A DNA stretch of 11,509 nt. It comes from an uncultured Oscillospiraceae bacterium (GTDB lineage: Bacteria > Bacillota > Clostridia > Oscillospirales > Acutalibacteraceae). The notes beneath the pieces were generated by a model. The model had not been told where the DNA came from. It saw nothing but the letters and a program-made list of their open reading frames with translations, and searched no databases. Shown one piece after another: positions 6,837-11,509 of this stretch. Within the stretch, counting starts at the first letter, position 1. Every line of letters begins with the position of its first letter. The stretch is taken from the NCBI GenBank assembly GCA_905211675.1, contig CAJMBP010000047.1, positions 1 to 11,509 on the forward strand. The letters run 5' to 3'. The position numbers and the translations under genes were made by a program.

Positions 6837-6997
6837 AACACTATGCCGTATTCGGTACACTTGCCGTCGGCTTATTCACAGCTTTTGCCGCGACATCGGC
6901 TTATGTACATAGCACGGATTTATCCGTTGTTTTAATTATATTCTGAAATTTTGAAAAAATTAACCTAATTTTGTAAATAAACTTTTAAGGTGATAAA
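6837..6997. other. Intergenic region with possible coding remnant and small repeats
   Basis: This gap between thrH and the peptidase gene is unusually GC-rich at its left end. One plus-strand frame, 6839-6946, is open for 35 codons with no start codon. It reads as a hydrophobic Ala/Gly/Val-rich stretch (YAVFGTLAVGLFTAF) ending in TGA, which could be a decayed membrane-protein tail or chance. TTGCCG (6861, 6885) and TCGGCTTAT (6867, 6896) each occur twice. ACGGAT-TT-ATCCGT (6914-6927) is an operator-like inverted repeat. No convincing promoter for the downstream gene was found, although one must presumably lie here. Confidence 0.35.
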
Positions 6998-8068
6998 ATG
7001 ATTTATGAACGCATAGCAGAATTACAGCAAGCTTTAAATAAAGGTGAAGCCTTTTTGGTTACAAGCGATTCAAACAGGTTTTATCTCACCGAATTTGCTT
7101 CAAGCGCAGGCGCGGTTTTAATAACCGAAAGCAAAGCCGTATTTTTTACCGATTTCAGATATTTCGAAAAGGCAAAGTCTGCGGTAAAAAGCTGTGATGT
7201 TGTTCTTTACGATAAGGGTGACGCAGACATATATAATTTATGCAAGCAGGAAAAAATTAAAACCCTGTTTATTGAGCCTTCGTTTGTAAGTCTTTCTAAA
7301 CACAATCACTACCGCAGTTTATTTGAGCAGATTGAAATTTCAAAAGAAAACAATTTAGAACGCGCCATTTTTGAAATGCGAGCCGTTAAATCGGAACGCG
7401 AGCTTAATTTTATTAAAGAAGCGCAAGACATAACCGAAAAAACCTTTGACTATATATTGCCGCGTATTACCGTGGGCAGAACCGAAAAACAGATTATGCT
7501 CGATATGGAATTTTTTATGCGCAGTCTCGGTGCCGACGGAGTATCGTTTGACTTTATTGTGGTATCGGGTAAAAATTCTTCTCTGCCGCACGGCGTACCC
7601 ACCGACAAACAAATCGAAAATGGCGATTTTGTAACAATGGACTTTGGCGCAAAGGTAAACGGCTATTGCAGTGATATGACGCGCACGGTAGCGGTAGGCG
7701 GCGTAAGCGAAGAACAGCAAGCGGTGTATGACACCGTGCTTAAAGCGCAAATTTCTGCCTGCAACGCCATAAAAGCGGGCGACATTTGTGCCGACATAGA
7801 CAAGGTTGCCCGTGACATTATTTACAATGCCGGCTACAAGGGCTGCTTCGGTCATTCGCTCGGTCATAGCGTGGGCATTGATATTCACGAATCACCCACA
7901 CTGTCGCCAAACTGCAAAGCCCGATTAAAAGTCGGTAATACAGTCACAGTAGAACCCGGAATTTATATTGAAAATAAATTCGGCGTAAGAATAGAGGATA
8001 TGGTTTATGTAACCGACAGCGGCTGTATAAACCTTACAAAAAGCGATAAAAAACTGATAATACTGTAA
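6998..8068 (+). CDS. M24-family metallopeptidase (Xaa-Pro aminopeptidase-like)
   Basis: A 356-residue cytoplasmic peptidase of the pita-bread fold, the length of compact Xaa-Pro peptidases such as YpdF/YqhT. Residues 1-125 form a creatinase/prolidase N-terminal domain, including FLVTSDSNRFYLTEF and FFTDFRY. From about 135 onward is the catalytic domain, with all five metal ligands visible: Asp215 (TMDFGA), Asp226 (CSDMTR), His290 (GHSVGIDIHE), Glu319 (VEPGIYI) and Glu333 (VRIEDMV). SLPHGVPTDK (195-204) supplies the conserved substrate-side His198. The family removes N-terminal residues preceding proline or hydrolyses X-Pro dipeptides with two Mn or Co ions. Exact specificity (aminopeptidase or dipeptidase) is not readable. 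ATG at 6998 has AAGGTG five bases upstream. It appears monocistronic, bounded by terminators. Confidence 0.92.
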   Translation: MIYERIAELQQALNKGEAFLVTSDSNRFYLTEFASSAGAVLITESKAVFFTDFRYFEKAKSAVKSCDVVLYDKGDADIYNLCKQEKIKTLFIEPSFVSLSKHNHYRSLFEQIEISKENNLERAIFEMRAVKSERELNFIKEAQDITEKTFDYILPRITVGRTEKQIMLDMEFFMRSLGADGVSFDFIVVSGKNSSLPHGVPTDKQIENGDFVTMDFGAKVNGYCSDMTRTVAVGGVSEEQQAVYDTVLKAQISACNAIKAGDICADIDKVARDIIYNAGYKGCFGHSLGHSVGIDIHESPTLSPNCKARLKVGNTVTVEPGIYIENKFGVRIEDMVYVTDSGCINLTKSDKKLIIL

Positions 8069-8070
8069 AC

Positions 8071-8104
8071 AAAAAATCTTCTGCCCGAGCGCAGAAGATT
8101 TTTT
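8071..8104. terminator. Bidirectional terminator between the M24 peptidase and lipoprotein genes
   Basis: AAAAAATCTTCTGC (8071-8084) and GCAGAAGATTTTTT (8091-8104) form a perfect 14-bp inverted repeat with a 6-base loop. Because the arms carry A- and T-runs it terminates equally well on both strands. It lies 2 bases after the peptidase stop and 9 bases beyond the convergent lipoprotein stop. Confidence 0.92.
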
Positions 8105-8113
8105 GATGTCTTA

Positions 8114-8533
8114 TTACTTTTCCTCAAACGAGGAGTATAGGTCGCACAAATCTATATATTTTTGTCTGCCGTCGGTTACCTTGTAAAAATCTTCATAATC
8201 TTCACCCAAACAGCAAGAACCGTTTTCATAAATAGTAAATATTAAAAATGTATCTTCATTTTCATCGTAAAACCGCATATAAAGGTATGCGCTTCCCATT
8301 TCGCCCTCGACATCGGTGTCAATGTTAAGCTTTTTAAATTCGTCAAGCATTTTTTGGGCGTAGTCGGCATTGTCAATATCGGTTTCATATTTTTCATCGC
8401 CTATACGGTCTATTATATACACACCGACAGGCTTAAAATCGTCGTATTCGTCATGCTTTTCGGCACAGCCGACAAAAAACAGCGTTAGTAAAACTGCCGT
8501 GAACAGCGCAATTGATTTTTTTAAGGTATTCAT
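8114..8533 (-). CDS. Small acidic lipoprotein of unknown function
   Basis: A 139-residue protein that I do not recognise as any named family. It begins with a clear lipoprotein signal: NTLKKS, a hydrophobic core, then FFVG-C with the lipidated Cys at residue 23. The mature part is short and strongly acidic, rich in Asp, Glu and Tyr. A likely beta-rich region (AYLYMRFYDENEDTFLIFTI) is followed by ENGSCCLG, where two adjacent cysteines stand, and another Cys lies near the C-terminus. ATG at 8533 has AAGGAA five bases upstream. The gene starts 12 bases after the glycosyltransferase stop, so it is co-transcribed with it and probably with the PASTA protein gene. This suggests an envelope-associated job on the outer face of the membrane, but no function can be assigned. 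Confidence 0.85.
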   Translation of the reverse strand: MNTLKKSIALFTAVLLTLFFVGCAEKHDEYDDFKPVGVYIIDRIGDEKYETDIDNADYAQKMLDEFKKLNIDTDVEGEMGSAYLYMRFYDENEDTFLIFTIYENGSCCLGEDYEDFYKVTDGRQKYIDLCDLYSSFEEK

Positions 8534-8545
8534 AACAATTCCTTT

Positions 8546-9466
8546 CTACATTAAAAAATACTGACCTATCACGCGAAGACGCGTTCCCTTTTTAAAGCCG
8601 TATTTTTGCATTGTGCGTATCTTTTTTAGCTTGTGCATTTTCTGCATTTTAACATAGGCTTGCAGAATTTCAAATTGATTTTGATTTAACCGCCCTCGGT
8701 AGCAGTTAAGCAGGGCTTGAGCCTGATTATATGTCGCATTGTAATTTTTTTTGACTTCGTCAAGCGTTTGAAGCTTGCGCCTTATAAGCGCCATACCGTA
8801 AGCGGCTTTTGCTCCGACCTGATTTTCGCTGTGCTGACGGTAAAGCATCGTAGGCTCTTGTATGCAAATTATTTTTCCGAATAACTGCGCCGCAAGCGCC
8901 AGCCACCAATCGTGCATAACACATTCTTCGGGTATTCTGCCGCACATCTGCTTTAAGGCACGATTTATCATAACGGTACAGCCGGTGACATAATTTTGAA
9001 CCAATAATTTCGGCAGTGTGATGTTATTCTGATTTAAACGCTGAAATTCAAAAAATGAATTTGAAATTACATTCAAATCTTGGTCGACAACCTTTAAATC
9101 GCTGTGCGCCAGCACGGGTATTTCACGGTTTTCGCCCTCTGCATTGCGAACGGCGGCAAGAGTTTTTTCTGCCTTTTCGGGCAACCATACATCGTCTTGG
9201 TCGCAAAACATAATATAGTCATCATCGGTTTTATATAACAATTCCGAAAAATTCTGCTTTGCACTGCCCGTAGGCTTACCCTCAAGCTTTGAAATTATTT
9301 GCGGATATTTACTACAGTAATCATCAATTATGCGGGGCGAAGCGTCAATTGAACCGTCATCGCGTATAACGACTTTTATATCGGTTACGGTTTGCGAAAG
9401 TATTGAGTCAATCTGCTGTTTTAAATATCTTTCGCCGTTAAAAACCGCAAGTAAAACCGTAATCAA
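8546..9466 (-). CDS. Family 2 glycosyltransferase (rhamnosyltransferase-like)
   Basis: A GT-A fold glycosyltransferase of 306 residues. The N-terminus ITVLLAVFNGERYLKQQIDS is the classic GT2 nucleotide-sugar binding start. VVIRDDGSIDAS (32-43) and FCDQDDVW (87-94) follow, the latter carrying the metal-binding acidic residues (DQDD, 89-92). HDWW (185-188) supplies the likely acceptor-side base region. YRQHSENQVG (209-218) is typical of the rhamnosyltransferase-like subgroup used in surface polysaccharide assembly. The C-terminal 35 residues are Lys/Arg-rich with scattered hydrophobics (MHKLKKIRTMQKYGFKK) and may form a membrane-attaching helix. Donor and acceptor are unknown. The start is TTG at 9466, with only a weak GGTG upstream; no better in-frame start exists before an upstream stop. 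It follows the PASTA protein gene by 55 bases with no terminator between, so they probably form one operon. Confidence 0.88.
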   Translation of the reverse strand: MITVLLAVFNGERYLKQQIDSILSQTVTDIKVVIRDDGSIDASPRIIDDYCSKYPQIISKLEGKPTGSAKQNFSELLYKTDDDYIMFCDQDDVWLPEKAEKTLAAVRNAEGENREIPVLAHSDLKVVDQDLNVISNSFFEFQRLNQNNITLPKLLVQNYVTGCTVMINRALKQMCGRIPEECVMHDWWLALAAQLFGKIICIQEPTMLYRQHSENQVGAKAAYGMALIRRKLQTLDEVKKNYNATYNQAQALLNCYRGRLNQNQFEILQAYVKMQKMHKLKKIRTMQKYGFKKGTRLRVIGQYFLM

Positions 9467-9521
9467 TAGCTCACACCCATTCAGTATAATTTAAAAGTAT
9501 GTAAAATAACGGTAAGACCTA

Positions 9522-11198
9522 TCAGTTAATATCGGAAACATCGCCCTTATAAGAATTGACATAAATTCTTACTACTGCTTCGGCGGTGGTTTTTTCGCCG
9601 TATTCGGGCGACTGCTCAAGCACCATACCGGGTTCCTTATCGGCGTCGTATTTTTCGACAACCTCTATATTTTCATACAAAAAGCCCTGTTTAAGCAGTT
9701 CCATTTTTGCGCTCATTTCATCAAGACCGATTACATTTGCAACCGCTACTTCCTTAGGTCCTAAACTTATTGTTACCTGTATTTCGGTTTCGTTTTCAAC
9801 CTCTTTACCGGCTTCGACCGATTGTGCGCAAATCATTCCGCGAGCGTATTTGTCGGAATACTCCTTACCCTTTATGCTGAATTTGAAGCGTTCATAGGCC
9901 TCGTCATCGGCAAGCTGATAATAATATTTTCCCGAAAGGTCAGGCACCTGATATAAAATAACCGACTCTGCGGCGTTCGGGTCAACATCCCCTATTGAAG
10001 GCACGCTCGGTATTGACACCTCATCTGAAGTGTTATATAAAACATCATGTTTGCCGAAAAGCTCATCCTTAAAGACGGTAAAGCACAAAATTATTGCTAT
10101 AACCACAAACACAGCTGCGGTTACACCACATGAAATTGCGGCATATTTTACACTGCCGCCCGATTTTTTTTCGGGCTTCTTTACCGCTTCTTTTGCCTTT
10201 TGCTCTGCGGCTCGGTTGGTTGCCGCGCGGCGAATGTTCTCCTGTGTTTCGCCGTAAACAAGCTCGTTTTTAAAGGTGTCTATGCTGTCTGTACGGTTTT
10301 TGACTTCAAGCTGCATACCGTTGGCAATAGCCACCAGCACCTGACGGGGCAGTTCGTCGGCAAATTTTGCCGGAATCGAAAGGCTGTCGCCATGCGTTCT
10401 TGATTCGGCATTAGGCGGTGCAACGCCTATTAAAACACGGAACAGCGTTGCGCTTATAGCGTAAACATCGCTGTAACAATCTACAGAGGCTTCGATTTTG
10501 CCGTATTGCTCTAAAGCGGCGTAACCGCTGTAAAGCTCGGCAGGGCTGTCGGTATTAACGCGGCGCAGACGAGGTATGCAAATGCCGCCGAGACGCAGTT
10601 TACCGTCGCGGCCTATCATAACGGTTTCGGGTGATATTCCGCCGTGAATAATACCCATTTCGTGTAATCCCTTAACGGTATCAATAAGCGGTAAAAACAG
10701 CGGACGAGCCTGCTCCCACCGTAAACTTCCGCCGTTACGGTCAAGAAAGCTTTGCAATGTTATTGCCGAAATAACCGGAGTTACGGCATAAACCGTGCCG
10801 TTATCTTCAAAAACCGTAAGAACGGGTATAATCGCGGGCAGTTCGGTTGCGATAAGCTTTTTATTTATTTCAATGAATTCCATAAGTCCTTCATTAAAAA
10901 CAAACTCGTTGCCCGAAACTACCGACACGGTTTTATCGGGATTTCGAACCGAAATATCTTTAGGGTAATATTCTTTAATATTTACCGCCGTATCTGCGGA
11001 ATTGTCCCACGCAAGGTAGGTGATCCCCTCGGTATTTTCGGATAACGCCTTGCCTATAACATAGCGTTCCGACAATAAGAACTTTACGGGTAGGCAATTC
11101 TTACCGTTTTGGCTTGACATATCATATCCGCATATACTGCATATTTTTTCGCCGCCGTTGTCATTCATACAACCGGGGCACAGTCTGTCGGTGTTCAA
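9522..11198 (-). CDS. Zinc-ribbon / pseudokinase / transmembrane / PASTA protein
   Basis: A 558-residue protein of the Ser/Thr kinase family with an unusual layout. Residues 1-25 carry a CPGC...CSICGYD zinc ribbon (Cys7, 10, 20, 23). Residues about 46-320 are a kinase fold (GITYLAWD, then NIKEYYP with the beta-3 Lys75). A basic linker leads to one membrane segment (about 351-376). Outside lie two PASTA-like repeats (about 417-480 and 482-548). The catalytic machinery is gone. The expected HRD-x-KPEN or HRDISPDN loop reads HGGISPET (185-192), so the catalytic Asp is Gly187 and the Asn is Thr192. The DFG triplet reads GIC (205-207). The glycine loop is degenerate too. C-lobe landmarks (YAALEQYG, CYSDVYAISATLFR) persist, so the fold is probably intact. 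It is likely a pseudokinase sensor or scaffold for peptidoglycan fragments. TTG at 11198 was chosen because GGAGG lies 8 bases upstream. Confidence 0.88.
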   Translation of the reverse strand: MNTDRLCPGCMNDNGGEKICSICGYDMSSQNGKNCLPVKFLLSERYVIGKALSENTEGITYLAWDNSADTAVNIKEYYPKDISVRNPDKTVSVVSGNEFVFNEGLMEFIEINKKLIATELPAIIPVLTVFEDNGTVYAVTPVISAITLQSFLDRNGGSLRWEQARPLFLPLIDTVKGLHEMGIIHGGISPETVMIGRDGKLRLGGICIPRLRRVNTDSPAELYSGYAALEQYGKIEASVDCYSDVYAISATLFRVLIGVAPPNAESRTHGDSLSIPAKFADELPRQVLVAIANGMQLEVKNRTDSIDTFKNELVYGETQENIRRAATNRAAEQKAKEAVKKPEKKSGGSVKYAAISCGVTAAVFVVIAIILCFTVFKDELFGKHDVLYNTSDEVSIPSVPSIGDVDPNAAESVILYQVPDLSGKYYYQLADDEAYERFKFSIKGKEYSDKYARGMICAQSVEAGKEVENETEIQVTISLGPKEVAVANVIGLDEMSAKMELLKQGFLYENIEVVEKYDADKEPGMVLEQSPEYGEKTTAEAVVRIYVNSYKGDVSDIN

Positions 11199-11206
11199 TA
11201 TAACAA

Positions 11207-11211
11207 CCTCC
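11207..11211 (-). promoter_or_regulatory. Ribosome binding site deciding the PASTA pseudokinase start
   Basis: Minus-strand GGAGG lies 8 bases before TTG at 11198. The longer in-frame TTG at 11213 lies upstream of this site and would translate through it, so it is rejected. With the chosen start the protein begins MNTDRLCPGC, placing the zinc ribbon at the very N-terminus. Confidence 0.85.
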
Positions 11212-11230
11212 AAAATAATATGATTTGATT

Positions 11231-11259
11231 ATTATAGCATAATTTACGAGAAATTACAA
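11231..11259 (-). promoter_or_regulatory. Extended -10 sigma-A promoter of the pseudokinase operon
   Basis: On the minus strand TTGTAA (11254-11259) and TATAAT (11231-11236) are 17 bases apart, and TGC directly precedes the -10 (extended -10 TGn). The predicted start near 11224 gives a leader of about 26 bases. The -35 box overlaps the last codon and stop of the upstream phosphoesterase gene, so the pseudokinase, glycosyltransferase and lipoprotein genes can be expressed independently of it. Confidence 0.88.
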
Positions 11260-11509
11260 GTTTTTAGAATTGCTCTCTATCGGCAAAAGCTTTTTGAAAA
11301 CACAGGTGTGATGCTCTGTGATAACGCGGTCCTCGTGAAGCGAACCGAAATACCAATGACGGTATGAGCACGATCTGCCTATTTCTTCAAGATAACCGTT
11401 AAGCTTGTTAACGCTGTCATTTCCGCCCCTGCGCAAAAGCATTGCGCTCTTAACCCTTGACGGCGGTTCGTGGGTTATTATATAGTCAACCCTGCAATCA
11501 GCCTCGTCA
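11254..11509 (-). CDS. Calcineurin-like metallophosphoesterase, C-terminal end (partial)
   Basis: The frame is open from the right window edge to TAA at 11254-11256, giving 84 residues. An internal ATG at 11442 is not the true start, because homology-like sequence continues upstream of it. VDYIITHEPPSRV contains the TH-x-P motif of calcineurin-like phosphoesterases, whose His binds the dinuclear metal centre. HWYFGSLHEDRVI corresponds to the final motif, usually W-x-FGH-x-H-x-D; here the first His of GH-x-H is Ser (GSLH). The N-terminal metal motifs (D-x-H, GD, GNH) lie outside the window, so activity and substrate (protein phosphatase-like or nucleotide) cannot be judged. It is encoded upstream of and in the same direction as the pseudokinase gene, which has its own promoter overlapping this stop codon. 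Confidence 0.8.
   Translation of the reverse strand, partial: DEADCRVDYIITHEPPSRVKSAMLLRRGGNDSVNKLNGYLEEIGRSCSYRHWYFGSLHEDRVITEHHTCVFKKLLPIESNSKNL

Noticed and set aside
6951..6979. Promoter TTGAAA-17-TAAATA before the M24 gene
   Set aside because: The -10 matches only half the consensus, and initiation would fall on the ribosome binding site at 6987.
7355..7888. Minus-strand open frame of 177 codons
   Set aside because: It lies wholly opposite the M24 peptidase gene, whose metal ligands and domain order are intact. The opposing translation is low-complexity and resembles no family.
11254..11442. A complete 62-codon minus-strand gene starting at ATG 11442
   Set aside because: The frame continues upstream with a TH-x-P phosphoesterase motif to the window edge, so the ATG is internal to a larger partial gene.
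1..11509. CRISPR array, tRNA, rRNA, insertion sequence or prophage
   Set aside because: Reading both strands showed no regularly spaced repeats, no cloverleaf-like segments, no transposase-like or phage-like frames, and no flanking terminal repeats.

Overview
This window looks like a chromosomal segment of an anaerobic, low-to-moderate-GC Clostridia-type Firmicute, perhaps Oscillospirales-like. That placement is inference. It rests on a [FeFe]-hydrogenase C-terminus, strong AGGAGG-type ribosome binding sites, consensus sigma-A promoters, frequent TTG/GTG starts (6 of the 11 genes whose start is visible), a maltodextrin-type CUT1 importer and a zinc-ribbon/PASTA kinase-family protein.

Left part (1-4927). 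The 3' end of a [FeFe]-hydrogenase gene (+) converges, across a bidirectional terminator, on a tightly packed minus-strand operon. In transcription order this is a substrate-binding lipoprotein, a MalF-type permease, a MalG-type permease and malQ (4-alpha-glucanotransferase). Every junction overlaps, which implies translational coupling. The operon imports and rearranges alpha-glucan oligosaccharides. No ATPase gene is present, so the transporter presumably borrows a shared MsmK/MalK-type ATPase encoded elsewhere.

Centre (4881-8104). A consensus promoter drives a plus-strand operon: a ParA/Soj-type ATPase, an overlapping short ParB/Srx-fold protein without a visible DNA-binding domain, and thrH (phosphoserine phosphatase/homoserine phosphotransferase HAD enzyme). 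A strong hairpin terminator closes it. A separate M24 (Xaa-Pro) peptidase gene follows and ends at a bidirectional terminator.

Right part (8114-11509). A minus-strand group runs from a metallophosphoesterase (only its C-terminus is present), through a consensus extended -10 promoter, to a membrane-anchored zinc-ribbon/kinase-fold/PASTA protein, a family 2 glycosyltransferase and a small acidic lipoprotein. The kinase domain has lost its catalytic Asp, Asn and DFG Asp, so it is best read as a pseudokinase. Extracellular PASTA domains beside a glycosyltransferase suggest a role at the cell envelope.

The most interesting points are the PASTA pseudokinase and its neighbours, and the ParA / short ParB-Srx / ThrH operon. 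In the latter, the ParB-fold protein may be a ParA partner or, more speculatively, a free-serine kinase-like enzyme linked to phosphoserine use. No CRISPR array, tRNA, rRNA, insertion sequence or phage gene was seen.
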